NCBI RefSeq assembly: GCF_932274485.2
Contig: NC_065883.2
Coordinates: forward strand, 77,551,059-77,615,058
Origin: Patella vulgata
Lineage: Eukaryota; Mollusca; Gastropoda; Patellidae
Length of the DNA stretch: 64,000 nucleotides
Direction: 5' to 3'
Below the pieces are notes generated by a model. It was not told the DNA's origin. It was given only the letters and a program-made list of their open reading frames with translations, and searched no databases. Both the position numbers and the translations under genes were made by a program. Position 1 is the first letter of the stretch. Every line of letters begins with the position of its first letter. Of the stretch, positions 11,643-21,699 are shown in pieces.

Positions 11643-11780
11643 GAGAGATCGGGGGGGGGGGGGGGTATAACGTATATTCCATTCAAATTAGGTCAGAACA
11701 GTAATTGTACCGAACAGTACGAATAAATTATTATCATGTCATTTGCAATAATTGTATACCACAGTGTGAGATGTATATAG
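11590..11780 (+). repeat. Dispersed repeat, second copy of 3305-3440
   Basis: (GA)n, a (G)n run, then ATTCAAATTAGGTCAGA, AATAAATTATTATCATGTCA and GTGTGAGATGTAT in the same order as at 3305. Confidence 0.7.
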
Positions 11781-11784
11781 ATAC

Positions 11785-11938
11785 TAAAGATACAATATGG
11801 GAGATAAGATAAAGAGCTGACAGTACACCGAGAGATGTTTATGGTCTGGATAAGTTAATGTCTAATTAATAATTTAGATAACCTTTCAGGGAAAGACCTG
11901 CAATAAGCAGATTTAGCTCTTGTATAATGTATGTTTAA
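11785..11938 (-). mobile_element. Short copy of the TTAAAGATACATT MITE family
   Basis: Left TAAAGATACAATATGGGAGA followed by AAGAGCTGACAG matches the right end of the longer copy at 12882-13368 in reverse. Right TTAGCTCTTGTATAATGTAT matches its left end. At ~155 bp it is an internally deleted derivative. Confidence 0.65.
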
Positions 11939-12149
11939 CTGTAGAATAACATGTGACTATTGAAATAGGGCAAAACGTGGCTATCCGGGTAAACTTGCTC
12001 TTCAGTAGCCTAGTTGATATAGGACGAAGTTAAACCCAGTTTGATATACATTAAATTCAGTTGACCATACGTTTGTGGTTTTTTAAGGTTTCGTATGTTT
12101 AATGTGAATTACTAAAATAACTTGAATCTTTTATTCTACTCAAATCTGA

Positions 12150-12375
12150 TGTAGCTGAATGGGAATTAACATCCTACTGTGTTGCTCTGAAGAACGGGCA
12201 TACACCGTGCTCTGAAGAACGGGCATACACCGTGCTCTGAAGAACGGGCATACACCGTGCCCGGACAGCGGCACTATGACCTACCCTTATATCGAATTCA
12301 AACTGCCAAGGGTTTTTTTACGTGCACGCCAATATTTACACGGGTCCTCGACTTTTCTTCCCATCCGAATGACGT
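12150..12375 (-). repeat. SINE-B with an internal 25-bp triplication
   Basis: Antisense SINE-B. The phrase TGCTCTGAAGAACGGGCATA plus CACCG occurs three times in a row (12183-12258), where intact copies have it once, so a replication-slippage expansion happened inside this copy. Confidence 0.85.
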
Positions 12376-12595
12376 GGGTGGTATCAAGTGGTATACATCT
12401 TCACGCACACACGTGAGTGGTATTTCCCGGGGCTAATTGATTGTACACCCGCAAGAGTCAAGAATTGGGCTTTGTGATAAAGAAAAAATGTATTTTAATA
12501 CAGTTGAAATAAATTTGTTATTCAATTTAAGATGGGTAGCTTGTGCAACGTAGTTGACAGCAGTATTTTCAACAAACCTGTTGACTCGAAGCTAC

Positions 12596-12706
12596 CTGAA
12601 ATAGACTTTATCCCCTCTGGTCCAATAGCCCGTGATGCCAACTCCGCTGGGTTCATTTTGGTCCAGGTTGAAGGCCTCCTTAACAAAAAACGTACGCCCT
12701 GATTTA
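12596..12706 (-). CDS. Candidate orphan internal exon, 111 nt
   Basis: On the minus strand a pyrimidine-containing acceptor (CATTTTCGTTCCAG) precedes an open stretch ending in a TTTCAG|GTAGCT donor. The frame encodes GRTFFVKEAFNLDQNEPSGV then GITGYWTRGDKVYFR. The exon is phase 2 at both ends. The amino-acid texture (G, W, Y, D rich) looks like extracellular beta-structure, but I do not recognise the family. No neighbouring exon could be linked, so it may be part of a gene with long introns, a relic, or chance. Confidence 0.3.
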
Positions 12707-12881
12707 CTGGAACGAAAATGGATATGGGATTTTACAAAATAAAATTGAAAAGAATTCAGGATAGCTAGTAGAGTGGACCAACGCCAACAGTTACTGGAGA
12801 ACAAATAGCCACGAGATTTTCGGTAATCAGCGATCTATAATGGTGGGATAATCTGCCAATCGATAAAATAATTAATGCTTC

Positions 12882-13368
12882 TTAAACATACATTATGCAA
12901 CAGAGAGAGAGAGAGAGAGAGAGAGCGAGATGTGGTTTAACGTCCACTCGACGCAAACATTAAACATACATTATGCAAGAGCTAAATCTGCCAATTGCCG
13001 GCCTTTCTTTAGGCCTGAAATGTTACATATAAACTATTAATTATACATATTTTAACATAAAAAGACCGTAATCAACTCTCGATGCCATCTAAAGTGTTGG
13101 ATTTGCACTGGATTTGAATCAGATCTGCTGCTCAACGCTCATTGATGGTTAAATCAAAAATTGGAAAATAGAGACTATATGTGGGTTTTTTTTTATCGTA
13201 CCGACTTTAGTAACGATGATCGAGACTAGGTCTAAAATTCAATAGCAAATATTTCGGTTCAAAGTGGAGCAATTGGATTGAAAATTTCAACATATTCACA
13301 CTACATTATTTATTTTTTACAGTGAGAACTGCCAGCTCTTTATCTAGTCTCCCATAGCGTATCTTTAA
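12882..13368. mobile_element. TTAAAGATACATT MITE family, long copy
   Basis: Left end TTAAACATACATTATGCAAG, right end TAGCGTATCTTTAA preceded by AGTGAGAACTGCCAGCTCTT. Close relatives lie at 59786-60100 and 31460-31740, with fragments elsewhere. Both ends are TTAA, which could be a target-site duplication. The left end is interrupted by a SINE-A tail piece at 12901-12959. No open frame of useful length. Confidence 0.7.
12901..12959 (-). repeat. 59-bp SINE-A tail inserted in the MITE end
   Basis: Only (GA)n and GGTTTAACGTCCACTCGACG remain, the extreme 3' end of SINE-A. It is flanked by a 19-bp duplication TTAAACATACATTATGCAA at 12882-12900 and 12960-12978, a textbook target-primed insertion with extreme 5' truncation. 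Confidence 0.85.
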
Positions 13369-13829
13369 ATTAACCACTTTAAGATCAACTGGCCAGTATG
13401 TCTTTAACCTGTCATCACTATTCAACCTGTCATTGGGTAACGACGTTAATCCCACCTATTGTTTTTGTTGATTTATTATATTGTTTAACAGTTTATGCAT
13501 TGTTCATTTATCAACATGTCAGTTTTAATTACAACATTTACCTTTATCCTATTATCTGATTTTTTTTTAAATATAACAAATATGTGCATTGAAGGCAGTC
13601 ACTAGTCAGGATCCCTTACTAAGTGTAGTAACTGGCCTGTCAGTACTGTATGACGATATATTTATATTTATGTTCCGGTATATTAAAGAATTGAAGAATC
13701 ATTTGAAGTCGCTTATATCCGAAGAGAGAATTTACACCTGTAAAGTTCCATAACCTTCCGTTCTATTGAAGCCGCTGTGAGGCAACGGGTAATGTAATCT
13801 AATTTTTCACGGCTTAAAGATGAAATTTG

Positions 13830-14022
13830 TAAGTTCCCCGGTTGTACGTGACAAGGATTGGGGGCGCCTGTCCAACCTCGTGGGTTTTCTCCGGGTCCTC
13901 CGGTTTCCTCCCACTGTTAAAAAACCCTACGCGCAAGCGAATTATTGAAATAAAATTAAACCAAACGTTAGTCCGGAAATGACCTAGTTTGTATCGAGTG
14001 GACGTTAAACCCCATCGCACCG
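13830..14022 (+). repeat. SINE-A, head-truncated
   Basis: Begins in box B (CCGGTTGTACGTGACAAGGA) and runs to GTGGACGTTAAACCCCATCG. The tail then passes straight into the tandem array at 14030. Confidence 0.88.
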
Positions 14023-14029
14023 CTAGAGT

Positions 14030-14290
14030 CACACAGTCTCCGCCCATCGCGTCATTAGACTCATCAAGTCGCCGCCGATCGCACCGCTAGACTCATCCAA
14101 TCTCCGCCCATCGCGCCACTAGACTCATCAAGTCGCCGCCGATCGCACCGCTAGACTCATCCAATCTCCGCCCATCGCGCCACTAGACTCATCTAGTCTC
14201 CGCCCATCGCGCCGATAGACTCATCTAGTCTCCGCCCATCGCGCCGATAGACTCATCTAGTCTCCGCCCATCGCGCCACCAGACCGATAA
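14030..14290. repeat. Tandem array, about 32-bp GC-rich unit
   Basis: About eight units of TCTCCGCCCATCGCGCCGAT plus AGACTCATCTAG, with CGCACCGCTAG variants. It directly follows a SINE-A tail and is markedly more GC-rich than its surroundings. Confidence 0.9.
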
Positions 14291-14337
14291 GTGGAACCTT
14301 CCATCTGGATTGTAATGGTTTTTCTTTTTGGTTTGGA

Positions 14338-14600
14338 GTTGCTGGCGAAGAAAGCTTATAGGAATTTTCCGACGTGGTTTCCTCTTGTCAGTGGTGCAGG
14401 ACGGAGTGTCTGACAAGGGCAGCCGTCTAATCGTTTGGATAGGACAACAAACTGAGATCCCGGTACCCATTGACGTGCACGTAATAGATACCCTGGCAGT
14501 TGAAATTCGATATAAGAGTAGGCCTTAGCTGTCCGGGCCAAATGTCATAGCACACTGCGTGGCATATGCCCGTCTTCATTAGCTCAATTGGAGCTGCCCT
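14338..14600 (+). repeat. SINE-B, head-truncated
   Basis: Body from ATTTTCCGACGTGGTTTCCT through GATATAAGAGTAGG to GCCCGTCTTCATTAGC. The head and ATTTC tail are missing. Confidence 0.85.
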
Positions 14601-14639
14601 GATGTATATTGTCACGTAGATGATAGGTGTGTTATGCAC

Positions 14640-14735
14640 AGAGAGAGTTTAACGTCCACTCCACACAAACTAAGTCATTTCGGGACTAACATATGGTTCA
14701 ATTTCATTTCAACAATTCGCTTCACTGTAGGGGCC
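14640..14735 (-). repeat. SINE-A 3' fragment
   Basis: GAGAGAGTTTAACGTCCACT followed by AACTAAGTCATTTCGGGACT and the AATTCGCTT word; 5' part absent. Confidence 0.85.
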
Positions 14736-15016
14736 TGTACCAAAGTTAGGAAACTTGATTAAATGATTGACCTTGTGAACTTACGCGCACGCGTTAAACT
14801 ACTAGACGCCCCCCCCCCTTACATTAATTAAACCAACCTGCCCATGATATCCCTCCCCCATCCTTAATTAAACCAACCCGTCCATGATATTGTAACGTTA
14901 GCCGTTAAACACTTCATATATATTACTAATAGTGATTAGTCGCATAAATATGTGAGCGCACGCCTATAGACCAAAGGTGCATATTCTATAATTGTTACTT
15001 AGTTAGTGCAAAGTGA

Positions 15017-15205
15017 TAAGGCTATAGCTCAATTTTTCGTCATAAGTCACGAGATGTAAACAGGGCTAGCGCTAATCCCAACCCTAAACCTAACCCTGGA
15101 CCTAGTCTCAATGCTTACCCGAACCCTAACCTAAAATCTCGCTAACAATCACGTGCCCTAACCTTATTTATATCTCAGCGACCTTGACAAAAATTGGGCT
15201 GGTCT
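15017..15205 (-). mobile_element. MITE with telomere-like words (copy 2, inverted)
   Basis: The reverse complement matches 5604-5791 throughout: GCTAGCGCTAATCCCAACCC, AATGCTTACCCGAACCCTAA, AATCACGTGCCCTAACCTTA. Ends TAAGGCTATAGCTCAATTTT and complement AGACCAGCCCAATTTTTGTC. Two dispersed copies in opposite orientation argue for mobility and against a relic of telomere addition. Confidence 0.75.
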
Positions 15206-15229
15206 GCACATAAAAAACAGATGTTTAAA

Positions 15230-15735
15230 TACAGAAGATGATATGGACAAAAGACAGAGAGAAATGGGGTTTAACATCCACTCAACACAAACTAGGTCAT
15301 TTCGGGACTAACACATGGTTCAATTTTATTTCAATAATTCGCTTGCGCATAGGGGTCTTTAGCAGTGGGAGGAAAACCGGAGGACCCAGAGAAAACCCAC
15401 GAGGTTGTATGGACAAAAGAAGAACGTGTGTTAGCTATTATGTATGGTTTAATACAGATAAGAAAAGAGGAAATCGTGGGGGATGACTTTTGGGATACCA
15501 ATACTATTCGTAAATGCATTTCAAATTATTTTCGTGATGATTATTTTTAAACTTAGAACTTGGTGTGCAATACATTACAGACGAAAATGATCTGTGGATA
15601 CCATATTTAGACTATACCACAAAAGTTGCCGGACATAGAGACTTTGATGATTCATTTTACACTTTTCACTTTGTGAAATACATGACTGACAAATATGAAT
15701 CCATCTGTCTAGATGATACCACAAACGGTTTCCGG
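15230..15735 (+). pseudogene. Unrecognised coding-like stretch broken by a SINE
   Basis: Outside the SINE at 15255-15407 the plus strand has protein-like codon texture. One open part reads TKEERVLAIMYGLIQIRKEE and onward to about 15549. A second open part (from about 15550) includes YITDENDLWIPYLDYTTKVA and KYMTDKYESICLDD and ends at 15741. The amino-acid mix (D, E, Y, W, F, K) is unlike translated junk. I do not recognise the family. The stretch is interrupted, so it is most likely a relic of a host gene or of a mobile element's gene; its origin is open. Confidence 0.4.
15255..15407 (-). repeat. SINE-A inserted in coding-like sequence with 13-bp duplication
   Basis: A 5'-truncated SINE-A flanked by TATGGACAAAAGA at 15242-15254 and 15408-15420. 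It is well conserved against the family, so the insertion looks younger than many neighbours. Confidence 0.9.
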
Positions 15736-15754
15736 GCATAAGTCTTCTGAACCA

Positions 15755-16060
15755 GAAATGATGCAATGGGGTTTAATGTCCTACTGCTCTGTACTAACAA
15801 AGTTAATGAATATTGTTATTCATCAAGCAGTGTGCTATGAGGAAAATTGGTCCAGACAGTGGTGCTATGGCCTTCTCTTATTTCGAATTCCAACTGTTTA
15901 GGGTTCTTTTATGCGCACGTCAACGTGTACATATAAACCTGGTTTCTTGAGAAGCCCCCCGTGCTGCATCCTGGAAAATCCGGAAGTACTTTCTCGGCAA
16001 ACATTGGGATCGAACCCCGGACCTCGTTCTTGGCGAGTCTTACTCACTGAACCACTGTTT
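15755..16060 (-). repeat. SINE-B, diverged
   Basis: Antisense tail AATGGGGTTTAATGTCCTAC at the left, body with AATTCCAACTGTTTAGGGTT, and head-region complement TTGGCGAGTCTTACTCACTG at the right. Directly follows the coding-like relic. Confidence 0.88.
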
Positions 16061-16249
16061 TGAACCATTTCTGAATAAACAATAGATAAATTCGTAACAA
16101 CTGGATATATATGCCTCGCTGTTTTGCTGGAATAATATTAAATCTTGGGATCCAGTATAACAATTCCAGTTACCATCAAAATAACTACTACTCTTTGCTA
16201 TTACAAGCCAATCCAAGAGGAAAATTCACAATTGTCCTTTTTTTATTTT

Positions 16250-16860
16250 TAAGCAATCATCTACCATCTTCAAAATTCATTTTTGATGTAATATTCATTT
16301 TCAAAATTCATTTTTGAGGTAATATTCCTTTTCAACATTCATTTCTGGGGTTATTTTCAAGTTCATTGACTTTGAAAACCTAATGAAGAACATTATTACA
16401 AGCCATACAAAACCAAAAAAATGACGATTATCTGAAAAATCTTTCCTTTTAGGGAAATTCTAGTCGCAATTTTGGATTTTCAACCATCTTGGATTTTGGA
16501 AACTCTTCTTTTGAGGTTGTATTTATGTTCAGTGACACAGAAAACCCTTTAAATCGCATATCACTAGCCATATCAAACTTAAAAATGACGATTATCCGAA
16601 AAATCGACCATTTTAGGGAAATTCTCGCCGTCATTTTGAATTTCCGCCATCTTGGATTTCGGAAACTTTTCTTTTGAGGTTGTATTTAAGTTCAGTGACA
16701 CAGAAAACCCTTTAAATCGCATATTACTAGCCATATCAAACTTAAAAATGACGATTATCCGAAAAATCGACCATTTTAGGGAAATTCTGGCCGCCATTTT
16801 GAATTTCCGCCATCTTGGATTTTGGAAACTCTACATATTTAGATTAATTTTAAATTCAGT
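16250..16860. repeat. Tandem array, about 163-bp unit, three copies
   Basis: Units share AAAAATGACGATTATCCGAA (near 16418, 16582, 16744), CGCCATCTTGGATTT and TTCAGTGACACAGAAAAC. Open frames on both strands inside it follow the 163-bp period and are not genes. Confidence 0.9.
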
Positions 16861-16899
16861 GACACTGAAAACACTTTAAATTACATATTTTAAACAATA

Positions 16900-17324
16900 T
16901 CAAAGAGTGAAATGAGCTTGAAAAGTTATTTCCAATATTTATTTATTTTTAAGTTTAAACAAAATATGCTTTTAATTTATTTTGAATGTGGTGTTTGATG
17001 TAATTGATTATATCTTATGTTTATGTGTCCGCTGGCCTGGTTGACACATTTAGACACCTAGATCATGGTTCTACAATGTATACTTCTAAAGATATATATG
17101 TATTTCAATAAATTGGCGGCCATTTTGAGAAAAATCGCCGTAACGACCACCAGGGGGAGCTGCTGAGGTGGATCCACATCCCAAAATATTCAGTAGGGTT
17201 GGTTCCATCTGTGTGCCAAGTTTCATGCTTCTAACCCAAAATGCACGATTCTACCAAAAAGTCTTCCATAACCGCCCCACTATAAGTAATATATTCATAC
17301 TGCCTGGGTGTTATTTCAATATAT
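16900..17324. other. No gene recognised
   Basis: AT-rich sequence with a GGCGGCCATTTTGAGAAAAA phrase at 17115 that echoes the preceding array. No coding or repeat structure beyond that. Confidence 0.45.
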
Positions 17325-17525
17325 TACACAATGTCTTTAGCTCAAGACCATTAAACAACTTAAAATACAGACACTATCCTGCACGTGCTTTTCAATGAAA
17401 TACGTCACGCGAGTCCAATATTTCAACTAGTATAGATAATGTACGATTGGCAAGTTGGAAATAATGGTACGCCGACATCAAAGGATGACGTCACATCTGT
17501 ATTTTAATACATTATATATCGTTAC
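17325..17525 (+). repeat. Dispersed repeat R1, copy 1
   Basis: Shares AGACCATTAAACAACTTAAA, GCACGTGCTTTTCAATGAAA, TAGATAATGTACGATTGGCA and CATCAAAGGATGACGTCACA with 32805-33016 and 41975-42185. It keeps the uninterrupted GGAAATAATGGTACGCC site that the Tc1 element occupies in the 33-kb copy. Confidence 0.85.
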
Positions 17526-17916
17526 ACAGAGAATCTCCTACAATGTTTCCATCAAGGTCAATTAAATAAAAATAATTCATTTTTAATACAAAAAAGAAGC
17601 TACTTTTAATAAAAAGAAATGAACTGTTCTTTGAAAATAAAAAAAAAGTAGTTCCTTGTTAATTGACCAATCAAATTCATGTAAAGCGATATCTCCTAGA
17701 TTATGAAATTTATCACACAAGCGATATCTACTGTAGAATGTATTATTGGGTGATAAATTAAGTATAAACCCAAACAGTTAAAAGACTTGAAAGATTAGTG
17801 AGATATAAATTCGTATATTGGTCAAGTACTATTTGACTAAAATTAAATAGTAATAAAATATATACAAAGATACACTATGTTACCAAACTTATAACCAAAT
17901 GAATAATTATTTTATG
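17526..17916. other. No gene recognised
   Basis: AT-rich with A-runs. A partly inverted pair of TTTTAATAC/AAAAAGAAG phrases near 17570-17660 could form a weak hairpin. Confidence 0.4.
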
Positions 17917-17917
17917 A

Positions 17918-17964
<47 letters not shown>

Positions 17965-18222
17965 GGGTTTAACGTCCACTCGACAGAAACTAGGTCATTT
18001 CGGGACTAACATATGGTTTAATTTTATTTCAATAATTCGCTTGCGCGTAGGGGTCTTTAGCAGTGGGAGGAAACCGGAGGACCCGGAGAAAACCCACGAG
18101 GTTGGACAGGCAACCCTACTCCTTGTCACGTACAACCGGGGATTAGAAACCACGCCAGTTGACTCAATGACAGGCTTTATGATACAGCGCGCACGTGCTA
18201 ACCATTCGGTCATCCAACCCCC
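17917..18222 (-). repeat. SINE-A, full length
   Basis: The plus strand shows a long (GA)n tail, AACGTCCACTCGACAGAAAC and the head complement AACCATTCGGTCATCCAACC. It faces the sense SINE-A at 18309 and so forms an inverted pair. Confidence 0.95.
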
Positions 18223-18308
18223 CTTATGAAGAAAGAACAAATCAACGGGCTTGTTAAAGAGGTCGCATTAAATAATCGCTACCAAACTGAATAAATACTT
18301 TACAAAGA

Positions 18309-18570
18309 GTGGATGGTTAGCATGTGCGTGCTGTATCATGAGGTCTGTCATTGAGTCAGCTGATGTGGTTTCGATTCCCTGGTTGTACGTGACAAGAAGT
18401 AGGGTGGCCTGTCCAACCTCGTGGGTTTTCTCCGGGTCCTCCGGTTGCTAAAGCCTGCTACGCGCAAGCGAATTATTGAAATAAAAATTAAACCATATGT
18501 TAGTCCCGAAATTACCTAATCTGTATCGAGTGGACGTTAAACCCCATTTCTCTCTATTTCTCTCTCTCAA
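18309..18570 (+). repeat. SINE-A, sense copy with short core deletion
   Basis: Head GGATGGTTAGCATGTGCGTG, box B GGTTTCGATTCCCTGG, core TCCGGGTCCTCCGGTTGCTA (lacking the CCTCCCA phrase), tail to CCCCATTTCTCTC. Confidence 0.93.
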
Positions 18571-19454
18571 AGAAAGAAAATCAACAGGCTTGTTTGTACT
18601 GTCTCGTTAAATTTATTACATATATCATAATAATATCATCTGTGCATGTGTCAATCAGCTGATTATAGCATGGCCTTCACCCATATTTACACTCCCACGA
18701 TACTCTATATTAGGCTAGTTCTTGTTTACATGCATATAGTTAACACACCGATTCCGGTTCTAACTCAAATAGGTCGATGACGCCTTTAAAACGAGATCAT
18801 TGACTACACATAATATGATGACGTAATACTACGCCGATTCCGGTTCTAACTACAAATAGATCGATGACGTAGTTATTGTGCGTGATCATGTACAATGTTA
18901 TTGATGTTTGCTTTGTGTTTTCTTCCATCGCATATTATGAACATGGATTGGTACACCACGCAGACAGTGCGTGTTCATACACAATTTTCTTGTTGTTCGC
19001 TTTTCATTTTCTTTAAATCGCATAAAATTATGACTCTTATCGACGTAAACAACTTGTGATTTAGCGGTAATAAAGATATATATAAATTGTATATATGTCT
19101 CAGGAATGTTGCGGCGTATTGTTCGAGTAACAAATAACACACAAGACTTGTCATCTCGATTCTCACGCTTCAAGAATAAAATGATCGGTGTGATTAATTC
19201 AATTACGCATTTAAGACACTCGCCAACTCAGGTCGTTTCAAGTCCCGATGCACATTTTTCGCTAAAACGGGTTTATTGCACAATAAGCAAGATAGATAGA
19301 AGATATTTAATTCCACATGATTCATATTACTTTAAGTGGCGTATCGTGACTTCAAGAGACCATCCATCCCAGGACGATTTACAATGGAGACAATCTCCGC
19401 CGGTTTCAGCGAGAACATAATTCGGTCGCGTCCGAGTTTGCGGTGTACATAATG
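18571..19454. other. No gene recognised
   Basis: Two ~40-bp phrases (CCGATTCCGGTTCTAACT plus AGATCGATGACG-like) occur at 18749 and 18836. The plus-strand frame at 19106-19420 (104 residues, many S, R and H) has no domain I know and no clear start context. It is left unannotated as a gene. Confidence 0.45.
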
Positions 19455-19457
19455 ATC

Positions 19458-19535
19458 TTCGGAGGTTAACGACCACTCGACACAAACTAGGTCATTTCGG
19501 CGGGCCTAACATATAGTTGAATCCTATTTCAATAG
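19458..19535 (-). repeat. SINE-A 3' fragment
   Basis: GAGGTTAACGACCACTCGAC then ACTAGGTCATTTCGG; no core or head. Confidence 0.8.
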
Positions 19536-19617
19536 CTCTCTGTCTTTATTGTTTTATACCGTAACATAATCTCTCTAACACGGGTTGTTACAACTCGCAT
19601 ATCTTTCTTAATCTTCT

Positions 19618-19857
19618 GGAGGTTGGAAGGCCGAATGGTCATAAGGTCTGTCATTGAGTCAACTGGCGTGGTTTCGATTCCCTGGTTTTACGTGACAAGG
19701 AGTAGGGTCGCCTGTCCAACCTCGTGGGTTTTCTCCGGGGCCTCCGGTTTCCACTCACTGCTAAAGACCCCTACGCACAGGCGAATTATTGGAATATAAT
19801 TAAACCATATGTTGGTCCCGAAATGCCTTAGTTTATGTCGAGTGGACGTTTAACCCC

Positions 19858-19920
<63 letters not shown>
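19618..19920 (+). repeat. SINE-A with deletion in the head
   Basis: TTGGAAGGCCGAATGGTCAT lacks the stretch between box A and CATAAGGTCTGTC. Box B, core and a long (CT)n tail are present. Confidence 0.92.
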
Positions 19921-19921
<1 letters not shown>

Positions 19922-20340
19922 ATTTATCATACCATTTAAATGTGTAAGATTTGGACAGAGAGCTAGCCGTTTCTTGCTGCGAAAGTTCAAAAATAAATAA
20001 TATTTTGTAATTTCTATATAGTCTCGATTGTCAAGTACCACAATAAACAAAGTCTCGATTATCCATTTTATCGTTCAATATTGCTACGAAACTACGAAAG
20101 TTCAAAAACAGATAATGTAAAATCAATATATTGAAAATTTCTATCAAAGATGTTTGATGTTTTTTATGTAGTCTCGATTATCAAGTACCATTAGTACGAT
20201 AATAAACAAAGTCTCGATTATCCATTTTATCGTATAATTTTAAATGGAGAGAGGATTGGAATCCATTGATTATGTAATCCACACGATGGTCTAGAGAGTT
20301 GATTTAGAGGTTTGCCATAATGGCATGTCTAAATACTAAT
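19921..20340. other. No gene; short duplicated phrase
   Basis: AACAAAGTCTCGATTATCCA occurs at 20046 and 20206 with surrounding similarity (TATAGTCTCGATTGTCAAGT / TGTAGTCTCGATTATCAAGT), an ancient local duplication of about 150 bp. Confidence 0.55.
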
Positions 20341-20344
20341 TTAT

Positions 20345-20555
20345 ATAACACTAGAAGAATGCCCGGCTTCGCTCGGGGGTCATAACTCCGAAACCGGAAG
20401 TGGTAGACTAACGCCACCTGGCCTATGTTACTCCCCGGCTCCCCGGTCCGAGCTACCCCTCTACCCCAAAGACCTAGTGTAGCCGCCAACCCCAAACAGA
20501 CAGACAGACAGACAAACAGACAAACGACAGTCACAAATATTAGTATAGATTTGAA
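20345..20555 (+). repeat. Dispersed retroposon-like repeat with CCCGGCTTCGCTCGGG head
   Basis: Starts ACACTAGAAGAATGCCCGGC, contains CCGAAACCGG, then (CAGA)n at 20493-20515 and ends ATTAGTATAGAT. This general layout is frequent at the 3' ends of RTE-like retroposons in invertebrates; that family link is from memory. Confidence 0.5.
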
Positions 20556-20879
20556 ACTAGGAAAAAAAAAACTGCAATAGTCAGATTTAATTCTTACAAA
20601 TGCATCTTAATGTATCTTTAAATTTTACATATGATGAGTAGAAATGCATATTTATAACATATCGTTTCTTGTTCGTCACATTTTACGATAATTTGAGTGC
20701 TAATAACAAAACAGACCCTTGTGTGTTCTTATCGGTGATTAATAAAAGGAGGAATATGTGTGTGTGGGCCTTTGTCATTGTTTACATAGCCTATTGAAAT
20801 GACGTCACAAGTTTGTCTCAGTCTCGAGCAATCTAGGTCAGGAAAATCAAGTCAGTGAACCTCCATACACTTCGAGACG

Positions 20880-21033
20880 AGATCGAGAGAGACGATAGAG
20901 AGAGAGAGCGGGAGAGAGAGAGATAGAGAGAAGGGGATAAAGAGAGACAGAGAGAGAGAGAGAGAGATAGAGAGAGGGGATAAAGGGAGAGAGAGAGAGA
21001 GAGAGATAGAGAGGGGGATAAAGAGAGAGAGAG

Positions 21034-21073
<40 letters not shown>

Positions 21074-21150
21074 GAGGGGGATAAAGAGAGGCAGAGAGAG
21101 AGAGAGAGAGACGAGAGAGAGAGAGAGAGAGAAGGGGATAAAGAGAAACA
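20880..21150. repeat. GA-rich satellite, about 70-bp higher unit
   Basis: (GA)n interrupted regularly by GGGGATAAAGAGA phrases. Directly adjoins an antisense SINE-A at 21155, so it probably grew from that SINE's (CT)n tail. The minus-strand SLSLSL open frames are artefacts. Confidence 0.9.
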
Positions 21151-21154
21151 GAGA

Positions 21155-21296
21155 GGGGGGTAACGCCCACTTGACACAAACTAGGTCATTTCGGGACTAA
21201 GATTTGGTTCAATTTTATTTCAATAATTCGCTTGCGCATAGTGGGTCTTTAGCAGTGGGAGGACATCGGAGGACCCAGAAAAAACCCACGAAGTAA
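21155..21296 (-). repeat. SINE-A, 5'-truncated
   Basis: GTAACGCCCACTTGACACAA to AAAACCCACGAAG, truncated inside the core. Confidence 0.88.
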
Positions 21297-21324
21297 CTTT
21301 CAATACACATAGATATGGAGGGAC

Positions 21325-21475
21325 GTACATCAAAAAATGAAATGACCGGGCTAAAGAAGACGGGCATACATAATATAGAGTTTGCGATGTGGTAGATTTT
21401 GCCCTGAGAGCGGCACTAATGCCTACACTTATTTCAAATTCCAATTGTTAAGGAGTCTTTTACGTGCACGGCAAT
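21325..21475 (-). repeat. SINE-B 3' fragment
   Basis: GAAATGACCGGGCTAAAGAA, AAATTCCAATTGTTAAGG and GTCTTTTACGTGCACGGCAA are recognisable. The tail unit next to the target is worn. Confidence 0.78.
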
Positions 21476-21591
21476 GGGTAAGTAATTATAAGCTGGAGTT
21501 ACACTTTTCTGCGATAAGCGTACCGTAGTCAGAACCGGTTCCAAGTTGTGAATAATTATAATAATAAATGTCCATTTCTTGCGCGCCAAAT

Positions 21592-21641
21592 TCTATCATA
21601 GCACACTGTATGCCCAGTCGGGGCAGAACAATAGGACATTA

Positions 21642-21646
<5 letters not shown>
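21592..21646 (+). repeat. SINE-B 3' scrap plus CT microsatellite
   Basis: TCATAGCACACTGTATGCCC then GGCAGAACAATAGGACATTA, followed by a (C)n(TC)n run to 21693. Confidence 0.7.
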
Positions 21647-21694
<48 letters not shown>

Positions 21695-21699
21695 GTGAC

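Noticed and set aside
16449-16879. Overlapping open frames on both strands, 61-75 residues, repeating the same peptide
   Set aside because: They follow the 163-bp tandem unit.
18309-18400. Free-standing tRNA gene from box A/box B words
   Set aside because: The words are part of SINE-A heads; no cloverleaf acceptor stem closes around them.
19106-19420. 104-residue plus frame as a small gene
   Set aside because: No domain, no splice or promoter context, and codon texture not clearly protein-like.
20833-21179. SLSLSLSLS open frames on the minus strand
   Set aside because: Direct product of the GA/CT satellite.
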